64,000 nucleotides of DNA from Topomyia yanbarensis (Eukaryota; Arthropoda; Insecta; Diptera; Culicidae). The position numbers and the translations under genes were made by a program. Location of the stretch: contig NC_080672.1 of the NCBI RefSeq assembly GCF_030247195.1, forward strand, positions 66,877,771 to 66,941,770, given 5' to 3'. Below, piece by piece: positions 32,200 through 44,195 of the stretch (positions are counted from its first letter, which is position 1; every line of letters starts with the position of its first letter). The notes under the pieces are model-generated. The model ran no database searches, was not told where the DNA came from, and saw only the letters and a program-made list of their open reading frames with translations.

Positions 32200-32850
32200 T
32201 AGATGGTACATGGGAAACCTTTGACCACACTATCTTGAGTTTATCTTTGATACAGCGATCTTCATATAGAGGAAGCTAGAAACGATTTTGCCAGCGTAAC
32301 CGACGAAATGCAAACCTAATAAAGTTCTACTGTACCCGTTCGATACGATTAATGTGAATGGTGTGATACGGAGCCCAAATAGTAACGCCATATTCTAGAA
32401 TACTGCGTACCAGTGTAATGCATAGTGTTGCGTTTGATGAGTCCAACTCGTGTAAAAGTGATTGTGCTGCATTTTTGAATATTCACACTTATTCCGTTTC
32501 TGTCACTCCAGTCAATGATCCTATCGACGTCCATTTGCAATGCATAACAGTCTACCATAGTTATGACATTGAAGAGGTCCGAGATGACTGCCTTGAGGAA
32601 CGCCAGATGAAATGTGGAAAGGATCCGAGAGTGTAGTTCTAAGTTACACCGAGGCGCTACGGTTCGCAAGGTACGAGAAGATCCAATTAGTCAGCCAGTT
32701 TGGCAGTCCAGTTTGCCTTAGCTTTTCCACAGCAAGCTGATGAGGAGCACTGTCCAAAATAATCAACACATACTGTATTTTTAGTGAGTTCTCAATGGTT
32801 ACTGAAACTCGGAATCTATTTCGCTGAAATTCAGCGACCAAAATTTACTT
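32200..32850 (-). pseudogene. Jockey-clade reverse transcriptase relic
   Basis: Minus-strand fragments follow the order of a Jockey-type RT: AVEKLRQTGLPNWLTNWIFS near 32690-32750, MDVDRIIDWSDRNGISVNIQ with KCSTITFTR near 32450-32530, then LEYGVTIWAPYHTI and RIERVQ near 32330-32400. Stops and frameshifts are frequent and the catalytic box region is missing or unreadable, so it is an old dead copy. Confidence 0.7.
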
Positions 32851-32896
32851 TGCCGTTTCGAAATCGACTGTTTACTCGTTGGTGAGTTAAGTGAGT

Positions 32897-33833
32897 AGGG
32901 GAACATGGGAGACTTGACCAAGCGCAGAATTCTATTATTGGCTATGACGAATTCTATTAGGTTCCTAAAAAAATTTCAAAAACATTTTTATGCTTTGTAA
33001 TTATAAAAGGTAATTTTAAAAGTTTGGAATGAAACGTAATTTTAAAAGTTTGGAATGACACGTAATTTTAAAAGTTTGGAATGAAAAATCCTTTCCTTAT
33101 AGAAAATATTCCGTAATTAATAAATTTATGTTAAATTATGTATTTTTTTCCAACTTTGTATAGATATATCTACTCGACTAATAATTACTTTCAAAGTACT
33201 CATATCACATCTTATTCCTTACAGTGAAACTAGTTTACATTAATCGGAACATTGGAATCATTATTACTAAAATTTGCACGACATTCAACGTAAGAACCAA
33301 TGTTGGGGAGACTTGACCAAGTGACAATAATCTGAAGAAGGATACCAAATTTCTGATATTTACTACTCTATGGTATCTACTGTTAATGTTAATCACGTCA
33401 CACAAAAATCCCACCTAAAATACATTCAGTACAGATAATCTTTAAAAGGAAACACATTTAAAAATCGTAATTTATGAAACGCAACCCTTTTATATTTTTT
33501 ACTATTACCAAATACAAATATGGTTGTATTTGCTATTACCTAAGGATCTGGACAATATGGAAAAAAGGATTACAGTATGTTTTATGTCTTTATTTTTTGT
33601 CCTGATTTTTCAATATTTTCTTGGTCAAGTCTCCCCGCAGTTGACCAGAGAAAACGTTCACAGAAAAACTTATATCTTTTGCAAAAATAATTTAAAAATT
33701 CTGCAGAAAAAATCATGAACACGCACATTACCTTTCTACATCATATCTCAATGAGTTTTGGAAGATTGAAAACTTTTTTAGAGAGTTATGTAGGTTTAGC
33801 TGAAAACCTGGTCAAGTCTCCCCATAATCCCCT
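32897..33833. mobile_element. Non-autonomous inverted-repeat element, about 940 bp
   Basis: The ends are inverted copies: taggggaacatgggagactt at the left and caagtctccccataatcccc at the right. The core gggagacttgacca recurs near 33303, and its inverse near 33623, so the motif appears four times. A 26-bp unit (taattttaaaagtttggaat plus six bases) is repeated three times at about 33011-33088. No credible ORF. Confidence 0.7.
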
Positions 33834-34317
33834 ATATGTCAAGTCGGTTACATCCCTGTACGCCAATTATTGCATAATTTAATTTATTAAAATAATATAA
33901 TGTACGTATTGTGATTAAACATACAATTTAAAATTCAAAAATTAAGGCCAACCATTTAATTCATTCATGAAAAATCCGCAAATTCAGAAAATCCGCAGAA
34001 AAATCCGCCACTCTATTTCAAATTGCGGAAAATACACAGGATTGCGGAAAAATTCGCAACTATGGCAACATCCACGTAGCCTACGTGTATTGTTAAGAGA
34101 GACATGAATAAAAATAAAATTTAATGCTTAACTGCAACTAGTGTCGTAAATTCATAGTTGAAGTGCGATCTTTGACGTAAAATTATTTTCAGCAATTGTG
34201 AAAAGCATTGAAAAAGAATACTCAAAACTTCGTTTAGGAGGAGACGGTAATGACTTCACTCCGAAATTCGATCGAGACTAGAAAGACACCTTAAACTCAT
34301 GATGAGACGTTGTTGCA
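33834..34317. other. Intergenic AT-rich region
   Basis: No gene recognised. It contains short local repeats of 'aaaatccgca' near 33970-34050. Confidence 0.4.
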
Positions 34318-34690
34318 TATGTCCGGAAATAGCTAAAAACATACCGTTTGCAAAAAATACAAAACAATGATTTCAGAAGCCACTCATAAATCTTATGATT
34401 TGTAAAGTTTTCATAATCGAGAAATATCATATATTGATCAAACGATTAAAATGAAAGTTGGTTTTGAAGAGACGATGTCGGAACGCAATTTGTTTACCTA
34501 TATGTTACATTGAAATTGACTGTACAAACGTTGAAGTTTTATTTATCGCTAACTAACGAGAGAAAGAAGAATATTTCTTTTACCCTACTTATTGATTTTC
34601 TGAAAGTGTTGAGAAATTTCAGTATGGTGTTTTGGTGATCACATTATAAATATTAATTCTGACTTTCTTCTTTCGTTTACGTTTAAAAAT
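34318..34690. repeat. Dispersed repeat, copy 1 of a direct pair
   Basis: It aligns by eye with 34855-35230: 'gtttgaaga gacgatgtcgg', 'acattgaaattgactgt', 'cgctaactaacgagagaaag' and 'tttggtgatca' recur in the same order with many substitutions. Non-coding. Confidence 0.6.
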
Positions 34691-34854
34691 TAAATTTCAA
34701 ATTCCGTATGTTGGTTCAAGATATTTTCCAGTAGCGGGTGCATTACTGCAGGACTGTATCCAATGGATTTTGACGTCAAACTGACCCCTATCGATCGGTG
34801 GAAAAACGATGCTGCCTATTGTCAAACTCTCTCTGTAGAGATAGGGATGGCATT

Positions 34855-35230
34855 TGCCTGATTGCTACAAATGATAGCAGAAAAGACAAAAAGATTATTT
34901 CTGAAACTGACTATAAATTTCATATTATTTTTATAGTTGTCATAATCTAGAAATGATATATTATGGAAACGATTGAAATGATAGATAAGTGCCATGGTTC
35001 TGAAGAAACGATGTCGAAACGTAAAATTCTTAACCTTTGGTACATTGAAATTTGCTGTGTAAGCGTAAAAGTTTTACATGTCGTTAACTAAGGAGAGGAA
35101 GTAGAATGTTTCTGCTACCCCTCTTTTTCATTTTCTAAAAGTTTTGAGAGATTCCGATAAAAGGTGTCTTGATTTGGTGATCAATTTATAAATAAAAAAT
35201 TTGCCTTATTTGCTGCAGAAACGTTGAAGT
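34855..35230. repeat. Dispersed repeat, copy 2 of a direct pair
   Basis: Second diverged copy of 34318-34690, in direct orientation. It ends where the inverted-repeat element at 35235 begins. A third, weaker relative may lie near 29520-29880. Confidence 0.6.
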
Positions 35231-35234
35231 TTAT

Positions 35235-35477
35235 AATTCTCGACAAACATATGATTACGGCATAAAAGCCAACTGTCAAAATCCACTTTGAATGGAAATT
35301 CCAGACAAACCGTTACTAGTCGAACACAGTTCACAACAGTTTATGAAAGAGAAAACTTTTCTCTTTCGTTTATTATCAACATCTGTGATTGGCGTGTAAC
35401 GGTTTGTCCGGAATTTCCATTCAAAGTGGATTTTGACAGTTGGCTTTTAGGCCGTAATCATATGTTTGTCGAGAATT
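35235..35477. mobile_element. 243-bp MITE with about 80-bp terminal inverted repeats, copy 1
   Basis: The left arm aattctcgacaaacatatga ... ccaactgtcaaaatccactt is matched by its reverse complement at 35395-35477, leaving a loop of about 80 bp. A second, more diverged copy is at 47.22-47.45 kb. Non-coding. Confidence 0.85.
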
Positions 35478-35999
35478 TTTGTATTATTGCATGACATTAG
35501 ACATTGGTTTATTGTAAGTTAATGTAAAATTGCTATACTGCTCTGTACATTTCTATTCGAAGCCATATGGCAAAAACTGTCTTCACTAAAGAACTGACAT
35601 GCGATTGTGATCGGAAAAGGCAAAATAATTTTGGCCAATGATTTTATCCAATTATTCCCCTATTGAGTTTTTTGCGACCGGTCTCACGAACACTAATGAA
35701 GTTTCCTGGTTGAAAACAATCCCATTTACTTTTGCCGTCTTTGTTTATTATTTTCCACCAGCTTGTGATGTAGTATTTGTGTCATGCGGCGTATACGTAC
35801 ATGAGCCGTAGAAAAGTCTATGTAAAGTTTTCAATCAGCTGTTAATGATTTGACAGCAATATCATCCACAACATACCGCACACACATGCATTATGTGTCA
35901 TTCGCTATCGATTTCAAAAAAAAAATCATCTGTCGCCAGATTGCGACCGAATTTTTACTTAAATACTGTGAATTTTAACAAAGTTTGTGCACTAAAGTG

Positions 36000-37667
36000 A
36001 TGATTCACAGTCTATTCATTGTCAATTCTAGTGGGTAGGTGTTATTTTATCATATAACTTATAAATGACTGCAAATATGGGAATTCTTTCTAAATTTTAC
36101 ACAATGTTTATGTTGATGTGTCAAGTTCGCTTAAACCAGTGTTGCCAGAATTGTCCAAATCTCTGTCGTTCATGCTTTTGATTCAAAAATTAACAAATTC
36201 TGTTCTATAATTGTATCCTCACGTCATTTCAGCGATGTCTTTCTGGAGAAACACTGGCGCAGTGTGGTGTCACGGACATGCGTTTCATACTTTTTGGACG
36301 TTCAGCGGGAATCTCCAAATGTAAGTTTTTCCTATCGCCACATATTTTCCTTAACTTTCTTCTTCTTTAAGGATGTTCCACCAGTGATATCCACTCCTCA
36401 CCACTATCTGGTTTCAATCCAGAGGGGAGGAGTGTCGCTGGTGGCCGCATGCAAGCAGGAATGTCCCCCGTTGTTTGTAATCGAGTTCCTACACCGGGTG
36501 GTGAATACTTTTGAAGATTATTTCTCCGAGTGCACCGAAAGCATCATCAAGGAAAACTACGTAGTGGTGTACGAACTGCTGGATGAGATGTTGGACAATG
36601 GCTTTCCTCTGGCCACGGAGAGTAATATTCTTAAAGAATTGATAAAACCGCCGAATATACTGAGGACCATTGCTAACTCGGTTACCGGGAAGTCGAAGTA
36701 TATTTTCGTGCTCCTGTTTTTTTAGTTAATTAAATTAAATCAATTTATATTACAGTGTTAGTGGAACACTTCCAACCGGGCAGCTTTCAGCTATTCCTTG
36801 GAGAAGGACCGGTGTGAAATACACCAATAACGAGGCCTATTTTGACGTGGTCGAAGAAGTAGATGCCATCATCGACAAGAGTGGACAGACGATTTTCGCA
36901 GAAATTCAGGGATATGTAGGTTTGAAATTGGTAGCTTGAACCATTTAGAAAAAATGCCCTTTTCTAGATTGATTGCTGCATTAAGCTAAGCGGAATGCCT
37001 GATCTGACTCTATCCTTTATGAATCCTCGACTCTTCGACGATGTTTCCTTTCACCCGTGTGTTCGTTTCAAACGCTGGGAATCGGAGCGAATTCTTTCAT
37101 TTATTCCGCCAGACGGAAACTTTCGACTGATGTCGTACCACGTAGGTTCACAGAGTGTGGTAGCAATTCCCATCTACGTCCGGCACAACATTGCCCTTAA
37201 ATCGGGTGAACAGGGACGAATGGATATTACCGTTGGACCTAAAACCACTTTGGGACGCGTCGTAGAAGCAGTTAAACTGGAAATCCGTATGCCAAAATCG
37301 GTACTCACCTGCGCACTGCTGGCCAGTCAGGGTAAATATACTTTCGATCCGGTGACTAAAATGCTTCACTGGGACGTGGGCAGAATTGATGTTACTAAAC
37401 TGCCGAACATTCGGGGAACCGTTTCAACTGCAGCTGGTTGTACTTCACTGGAGACTAGCATTGATCGGTAAAATCATATAATTCGAATTTCTATAACAGT
37501 TGTTGCTATCTTTGTGTTTCAAATATTTTAGGGTGCAGTTTACAATTTCACAACTGGTTGTTTCCGGGTTGAAGGTAAACCGTTTGGATATGTATGGAGA
37601 AAAATACAAGCCGTTTAAGGGTGTCAAATACTTGACGAAAGCCGGCAAGTTCCAGATTCGGATGTAA
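36000..37667 (+). CDS. AP-3 adaptor complex subunit mu, 414 aa
   Basis: Medium subunit of AP-3, which sorts cargo with tyrosine-based signals from endosomes to lysosomes and lysosome-related organelles such as eye pigment granules; the Drosophila counterpart is carmine. Six exons join in frame: 36000-36034, 36233-36320, 36372-36697, 36756-36915, 36968-37467 and 37532-37667, all GT-AG. The N-terminal longin-like domain (about 1-140) starts MIHSLFIVNSSGDVFLEKHW. The linker holds LPTGQLSAIPWRR. The mu-homology domain (about 170-414) holds GVKYTNNEAYFDVVEE, LSGMPDLTLSFMNPRL, FHPCVRFKRWESERILSFIP and the end GVKYLTKAGKFQIRM. Length matches the family (about 415-418). No defect seen. It is the only intact gene between about 31 and 49 kb. 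Confidence 0.96.
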
Positions 37668-37905
37668 TTGGATCGTACTTCCAGATAATCTCATTTTATT
37701 TATCGTCTATTTTTTTATATATATAAAGTATCATGTATCATTCCACAGGCCATGAATATTTATCATCCGAAACACCTAGTAAAACTTAGCGTTATTCTAT
37801 TTATCACGATGGTGCAACTTTCACTGATGGCGTATTTACGCCAATGAAAAAGCGAGTTATCCCGATTATATCTGAGAAATGTTCAAAAATATATCGTTTC
37901 TTAGA

Positions 37906-37911
37906 AATAAA
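37906..37911 (+). terminator. Polyadenylation signal of the AP-3 mu gene
   Basis: AATAAA about 240 bp after the stop codon, the first good candidate downstream of the coding sequence. Confidence 0.5.
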
Positions 37912-38250
37912 TAATATTTCGTTTAAAAAGTTTCAATTGAGCAATTTTGAGGGATTAACTTTTGTCGTTGATTCTAGAGCACTGGCACTAGATTCCAGTT
38001 CATAAATGGATACTGCAAGTTGAACATTTTCCGCACGTTTTCTCATATAAATCTGAATCTATTGCTCAAATGGTAGCCTTCATTCGTTCGGTGACTCTCG
38101 GACCTATTGTTCGCTATTCTAGTCCGTGCAGTGCTAAGTGGCTCTCATACGTGAAACCTTTTCGCTCGATACACCAACTAGATTTCATTATTGGTACCAG
38201 TCAAATGATGACGAAATTTCTTGCGTTGGTTGTTCTATTTTGATCAGAGT

Positions 38251-39068
38251 ATGAAGAAGCAGATTGGAGTGGAGAACACGCCAGTTTCTGTGACTCTAAA
38301 GAGGACAAGAACCTCACCAGAAGACAGAAAACCAGACGGGCCGAAGAGGCAGAGGCTCGAGGACGCTGTTGTTGCCGTCACCCAAAGAGAGAGCTGGAGT
38401 ACCGTTGTAGGTCGGAAGGAGAAACAGCAAAAGCAGAAGGAAGAGCGAAAAAGAGAGCACAAGAGAAAAGAAAAACCTTCGGCTCGTCAGAAGGTGCCAA
38501 AAGGAGTTGCACTGATTATCGAAGCGCACGATAAGTCGTCCTACGCCACTCTTTTCAAGAAAGTGAGAGTTGGGATCCTTGAGCAGCGAAGCGAGCGTGA
38601 GAGCCCTGTCGCAGTAAGCCGTAGTCGAGAGCAAGGGTCTAGACGAGATAACGACCTTAGAAGAGCTGAAGGGTGCATTGATCGAGCTGTGCAAACTAGA
38701 TGTACCGGCGACTATCCGGATTTAGAAATCGTATGGAGGCACTCAAACGGTGACGATTCGACTAACGGTGATCGTTGCCAACAAGCTGGCGGAGGCCAGC
38801 AAGATAAAAGTCGAATGGTTGCTGTGCTCGCTGAGAGTCGCTCCGCGAGATACCAAGCAAATGGAGCGGTGCTTCAGGTGCTTGAACCTCCGACATCAGA
38901 GGGCCGGATAGGTCTGTACTGTGTAGAAAATGCGGAGAAAAGGGGCATGTTGCTAGAGTCAGCACGATGAAACCAAGGTGCATGATCTGCAAACCGGAGG
39001 ACAGAAACGACCACATGACGGGCGGCTTCAAAATGCTCTACGCACATAAAGGCGAAGGCAGTCCAACA
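38251..39068 (+). pseudogene. ORF1 (gag-like) of the third R1-type element, frameshifted
   Basis: It starts MKKQIGVENTPVSVTLKRTR and has a highly basic Lys/Arg/Glu segment (RKEKQQKQKEERKREHKRKE), then the conserved central block (KGVALIIEAHDKSSYATLFK). A frameshift near 38590 leaves the rest in another frame, where zinc knuckles are readable near 38865-39000 (CFRCLNLRHQ, CRKCGEKGHVA, CMIC). At least one further stop is present. It is the RNA-binding ORF1 of the LINE and cannot be made intact. Confidence 0.7.
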
Positions 39069-41831
39069 ATGAAGGAGATAACCCAGTTTAATCTCAATCA
39101 TTGCGACATTGCACAGCAGCTGTTGTGGCAGTCGACGACATAAACGAAGTGCGACGTTGCAATTATTGCAAAGCCGTATCGTGTTCCTCCCGATAACGGT
39201 AACTGGGTGGTGGATAGTGCAGAGATGACGGCAATCCAAGTATTGGGCGGTTTCCCTGTCCAAGAGGTGGCGGAAGACTTCGTGATCGTCAGGATCAACA
39301 GCGTATTCTTCTGTAGCTGGTATGTTCCCCTATATTGAACACCAGAGCAGAACAATCGGATGCTGGAGGCACCTACCGATCCGTTGCTCGGACGAACGCC
39401 GGTCATTACAGGAGAAGATTCTAACGCTTTGGCTGTGGAGTGGGGTAGGAGGTTGCCCAATGCAAGAAATTACTGCTTGTTGGAAGCCCTGGCGAAGCTG
39501 GATGTAAGAGATTCCACTAGCACATTCCGTAAAAGCGCCCGGGAATCAATTATCAAAATAACATTCCGCATTCTGTCCTTCGCTGATGGATAACATGAAC
39601 TGGCTAGTAAGAAATACACGCATAGTGTCCACAAAGCGATCCACTACACATTTGGTCGGCGGAATTGAACGATTACGCGGAGAGGACTGGCGAGTGGAAG
39701 TGGAAATAAAGGACTTTGACAAGGATCTTTTTATGGAAGCACTTCGGGTTGACAACCTCATTTCAATTCCGAATGCCGATGAGCTGTCGGAAACAACAGC
39801 GAGGGCATGTGATGTAACAATGCCGAGGAAAATGGAGCCGAGGAACTACCGGCGTCCCGCGTAGTGGTGGAAAGAAAAGCTCAACATCCTGTGGGCTGCC
39901 TATCAAAAGGCCAGAAGACGTGTGCGGAGAGCAAGATCTGAGGTAGTCAGAGAAGAGTGTCGGGTAATATTTCGGGCGGCCAGTGCCCCTTTTAAACGCG
40001 AGATAGTGCTAAGCAAGTCCACGTGCTACAAGGAGGTGTGCAGAGAAGTAGACACTAACCCTTGGGGTTAAGTTTACCGTGTTGACCAGGGTCAAGAGTC
40101 CATCGACGCCAGTCGAAATGTGCACTGACAAAATGAAGATTATCGTGGAGGGTCTTTTCCTGAAGCACAACCCAACCGACTGGCCGCCTACGCCATACGT
40201 CAATACAGACGGTGGAAATGTTGGTGATAATCGAGTCTCCCACGACCGGTTCCGTACAGTGGAAAAAGGACTTAAAGCGAAGAAAGCTCCCGATCCGGAC
40301 GGTGTCCCCAACGTGGCACTGAAGAATAAGACTCCGGCGTTTCCGGGCATGTTCAGGATGGTCCTACAGACATGCCTGGACGATGGCTACTTCCCGGATA
40401 GATGGAAGATCCAGAAGCTGGTGTTGCTGCTGGAAGCCACCAGTAGATCCAGCATCGTATCGGTCTATATGTCTGCTAGTTACTCTAGGTAAACTCCTGG
40501 ATAGGGTCAACAGACTGACGACCTACGCTGAAAGTGAGAACGGGTTATCGCAGAGGCAGTACGGGTTCCGAAAAGGGGTATCGATGGTGGACGCCATTTG
40601 CACAGTCATCGCGAGCGCGGAGAAAGCATCGTAGCAAAAGAGAAGTGGTAATCACTACTGCGCTGTGGTAACGATAGACGTGAAGAACGCGTTCAACAGT
40701 GCCAGCTTGAGGCGATCGCGCAAGCGCTGCACAGAATGCGGGTTCCGGACTATCTGTGAACGGTTCTGAACAGTTACTTACAGAACCGAGTACCTCCATG
40801 CGCTCTGAAATGTAATGAACAACGGCGTGTTAACACTGGAACTGTCCAGAGGAGTTGAGATCGTCGGCTTTTCAGATGGCGTTGTCCTGATGTTAGCTGG
40901 CGAGACCCTTGAGGAGGTGAAGATGTTGACGACAGAGACAATAGGCACCGTGGAAACCCGGATGGCTGACGTCAAGTTGCGGCTGGCTCACCACAAGACG
41001 GAGGTAGTGATGGTCAACAACCGTAAAAAATCCAGCGTGTCGCTAAAACACCTGGGTGTGATGGTCGACGATCGGTTAAATTACAACAGCCATGTCGGCT
41101 ATGTATGTGAGAAGGCTGTAAGGACAACTAAAGCATTGGCAAGGATCATGCCGAATCACGGAGGAGCAAGAGGCAGTACGAGTCGTCTTCTGGCGGGTGC
41201 CTCATACTCAATACTGAGGTATGGCGTACCGGTCTAGGCTACTGCTTCGAATTCAAAGTGGAACCGGACGAAGTTGACAAGCATGTTTCGCCTAATGGCT
41301 GTTCGTGTCGCCAGTGCGTGCAGAACGATATCGTTGGAGGCGGTATGCATAATTGCCGGGATGATTCCCATCTGCATCACTCTTTCTGAGGACGTGGAAT
41401 GCTACCAGCGGAGAAATGCACTAAATGCAAGGAACTGATCCGAGCGGACTCGTTGGCTAAGTGGCAGCAAGAGTGGAACAACGCGGAGAAAGGAAGGCGG
41501 ACCCACCGATTCATCCCAAATGCTTCGGCTTGTATGGAGCCGTCGGAAGCATGAAGAGGTGAATTTCCATTTGAGGCAGTTTTTGTCCACGGCACGGATA
41601 CTTCCGGAAGTACGTGCATCGGTTTGGGCACGCTTTGTCGCCCCTTTGCCCGGAGTGTGTGAATGTGCAAGAGACACCCAAACGATAGTCTTCGAATGCC
41701 CTAGGTTCGAAGAAATTCGAAGGGATATGGCTGGTGTGACAGTTGACAATATCGAGCCTATCTGGGAAGCTGTCAACCTAGTGGTTACAAGTATACTTTT
41801 CGAGCTGCGAGCGAAGAGACCAATAAAGTAG
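39069..41831 (+). pseudogene. ORF2 of the third R1-type element: endonuclease / RT, broken
   Basis: The start MKEITQFNLNHCDIAQQLLW corresponds to the endonuclease start of the first element, with a stop soon after. Later blocks are recognisable: KAPDPDGVPN near 40280, GKLLDRVNRLTTYAE near 40490, YGFRKGVSMVDA near 40560, VKNAFNSAS near 40680. A deletion at about 40790-40810 removes the PQGSxLGP block, and the catalytic box near 40870 reads FSDG. The C-terminal region contains a degenerate zinc motif ending TIVFECPRFEE near 41690, with the stop at 41831. Many independent lesions show an old copy. Confidence 0.8.
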
Positions 41832-41837
41832 TACCAA

Positions 41838-41866
41838 ATACAAATTTGTATTTGGTAGTACCATTG
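41838..41866. other. Palindrome directly after the ORF2 stop
   Basis: The sequence accaaatac then aaattt then gtatttggt is a near-perfect inverted repeat of about 26 bp lying just after the ORF2 stop of the LINE. It could form a hairpin at the start of the 3' UTR. Confidence 0.5.
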
Positions 41867-41879
41867 GCTAGAACATCGC

Positions 41880-42640
41880 CGTGGAACCAAAAATCGGGTT
41901 TCGGGAGAAATTCCATTGCCGGGAAACTCTTTGACGATGTAGACTGGGTCCACCGCCGGAGACCAGTTGAGTAGTACGCGACGTATCACCAGGTTCGAGT
42001 CATCGGGGCGCCAGCGAACCGGACGTCAGTAGCTGAGTAGCTCGTGAGTAAACTAGATCAACCGCTAGGGATTAGACCGAGTAGACCACGTCGAATAGCT
42101 AGCAGTGGGTCGTTGAGGCGCCAGTGAACTGGAAGCTACGCTCCGCCCGGAATCGTTGGGAGGACCTCACCATCTACTGGCTGGCCCGTTAAGTAGGATA
42201 GGTCCACCGCCGGGGACTAGATCAAGTAGATCGGGACGAAGTAGGGAGCGAAAAGGCTCACGGAAACGAACATAGTTATCGGAAGAAATCTACCGCCGGA
42301 GAATTCACGGTAACGTAGATTCGCCACCGTGGACTAGTGAAGAAAAAGGGAGCTAATTGTCTCACGAAACAAACGCCTGTACCGTGAAAAATTCCGTTGC
42401 CGGGGAACTCTCAGTCGGAGTAGGGTAGTTCACCGCCAGAAAATATCCGAGTAGATCTCGATAAAGCTGGGAGCTAAATGGCTCAAGGAAGCGGGTATCG
42501 GTGTTGGTAGAAATACCTCCGACGGGGATCTATCGGTCGAAGTAGGGTGATTTCACCGTTGGGGGCTATCAGATTAGATCGTCATAATGCCAGGAGCTGA
42601 ATGACTCACGGAAACAGGAGCTAAATGGCTCTAGTAATCA
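41880..42640 (+). repeat. Degenerate tandem repeat (about 110-120 bp unit) in the LINE 3' UTR
   Basis: Related phrases recur: 'gaaattccattgccgggaaa' near 41903, 'gaaatctaccgccggagaa' near 42285, 'aaattccgttgccggggaac' near 42390 and 'gaaatacctccgacgggga' near 42508. Each is followed by a 'ccaccgccgggga ... gagtagatc' type phrase and 'ggagctaaatggctca'. The later units are spaced about 110-115 bp. Copies of the unit also occur near 47.85 kb and, inverted, near 62.1 kb. Confidence 0.6.
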
Positions 42641-42885
42641 GCATCTGAACGGTTCAAGGGGATGAGAGCTAAACTGGTGACGTAATAGATGGAGGCTAGA
42701 AGCAAAAGAAGAGTTGAGAGTTAAATCAAAGCACAAAGGTAAGTAATACCTTGTTCTAGTTCCGTGGGGAAGAAATGCGAAAAAAGAGTAAGGAGTGTTT
42801 GAGTGATTAGGCACGAACGTAAGTCGTGAGTCGCAAACAGTGCCAATACACTACAGGTCAGGCTTTTGAAGCTGTTTGAATCTTA

Positions 42886-43140
42886 GAATAGAATAGGGTC
42901 AAGTAGGTTAGTTTTTTGGCGAGCCCGATGGCATTTTGGCACTGATTTTGATAAACAAGCACTCGTTGGAAAGGTTATACATTTGGAAACGTTTTTGCAA
43001 TAATGATTTTATACCTGGCTAAATATTTATCAAGCTAAATTCAACAAGGCAAAGAAACTTTTTTCGATGTTTTTAAAATCTGGGAATAGGATAGGTCACT
43101 ATATTCTGGGTTAAATAAAACAATGTACAAGCCTAGAAAA
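42886..43140. other. Unique flank after the third R1-type element
   Basis: No gene seen. It ends with the first copy of a 28-bp direct repeat that brackets the next insertion. Confidence 0.4.
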
Positions 43141-43168
43141 TCAGCGGTTCAACTTTTATTTGAAGAGC
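43141..43168 (+). repeat. 28-bp direct repeat, left copy
   Basis: tcagcggttcaacttttatt plus tgaagagc recurs exactly at 44196-44223. It is probably a target-site duplication around the composite insertion between the copies. Confidence 0.75.
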
Positions 43169-43227
43169 TTGAGCTTGTGCGACCACCCCTGGCTGCTACT
43201 CCGTTATCGATCTGGAGTAGCTGAAGT

Positions 43228-43736
43228 TGCACAGGGATTAAGGTTCAAGTTACCTTTTTTAAGCATGTGTTAGAATTGAACGCTTGGTAGTGTAGGTAGG
43301 AAAATTTGTGTTCAGCTTTGCCACCGGATTATCAATTTAAACCTTTTTAAAACTCTAAAAGAAGAATATCAGTCGATTTATTAGATCATCATGATTCAAT
43401 TCATGCAAAATACCTGCTGGAAAAACCATCGGCTTAGCTAAACGGTGCTTTTGAAAAAGTGGCTGTGGTTTTTTCATTGCGCAGTTGTGGTGCGTACCCC
43501 AGCTCGGTGTGGTAGTGTGATAAAAAATCACAGCCACTTTTTCAAAAGCACCATCCAGCTAAGCCGATGGTTTTTCCAGCAGGTATTTTGCATGAATTGA
43601 ATCATGATGGTCTAATAAATCGACTGATATTCTTCTTTTAGAGTTTTGAAAAGGTTTAAATGGATAATCTGGTGGCAAAGCTGAACACAATTTTTCTTAC
43701 GCATACTACTAAGCCTTGAGGTAACTTGAGCCTTAA
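43228..43736. repeat. Long foldback, arms about 180-240 bp, loop about 55 bp
   Basis: The sequence at 43290-43466 reappears as its reverse complement at 43524-43715 (for example gtgttcagctttgccacc against ggtggcaaagctgaacac, and aaaaaccatcggcttagct against agctaagccgatggttttt). Weaker pairing extends outward to 43228 and 43736. The loop is about 43467-43523. A transcript would form a long hairpin. Confidence 0.85.
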
Positions 43737-43789
43737 GTACATAATTATGCTTGGGAGTAGCGAAACATCTTTCAATGTGCATCTCCTGG

Positions 43790-44195
43790 TAGTCCTAAAG
43801 TGTTTATTGATCAATACCGGCGCCGGCTAGACCCGAACCTAAATCGCGGAAGGAAAGGGAAGCAATGGTTAGTCCAATACTTGCTTTTGCTAAAGGCCGT
43901 ATATACTACTGTGCACTCCGCAAGTATCATAGGAGGAGGATATTTTTGTTAGTAAGAGTATAGAAGTTGGATCTACTTCTTCCTTACCGACGGCAGAGAG
44001 GTGACTCCTTTTCTGGACTAGATATCGATCCACCAAACTCATTGACCGGGGACCAACGGCTTTACTTCCCTTCCGAAGGAAGGCGTGACCACAGATTTTT
44101 TCACCTCATAAAAATCTCAACGACCTCGGCTGGAATTGAACCCAGGCCAACTGGAATGAGTGGCGGTCACGCTTACCACTCAACCACCGGCGCCG
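43790..44195 (-). mobile_element. tRNA-derived SINE of a second type
   Basis: On minus the head reads ggcgccggtggttgagtggt (A box region) and then gggttcaattccagcc (B box), matching RNA polymerase III internal promoters. The body runs leftward toward the foldback. The head abuts exactly the right copy of the 28-bp direct repeat, so this is the 5' end of the insertion. The extent of the body is uncertain. Confidence 0.65.

Larger units (their letters stand above)
38085..42885 (+). mobile_element. R1-clade LINE, third family, near full length and inactivated
   Basis: Plus-oriented element with a 5' UTR of about 165 bp, a basic ORF1 with zinc knuckles, ORF2 with endonuclease and RT blocks and a C-terminal Cys/His region, and a 3' UTR of about 1 kb ending gtgccaatacactacaggtc ... 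gcttttgaagctg. The 5' boundary is estimated from where an R1-like leader begins. Stops, frameshifts and deletions are spread through both ORFs. The 3' terminus is shared with the short element at 23.7-24.35 kb. The unusually long 3' UTR carries a degenerate tandem repeat. Confidence 0.8.

Noticed and set aside
44090..44195. Possible tRNA gene on minus
   Set aside because: A and B boxes are present, but it abuts a 28-bp direct repeat and continues into a SINE-like body.
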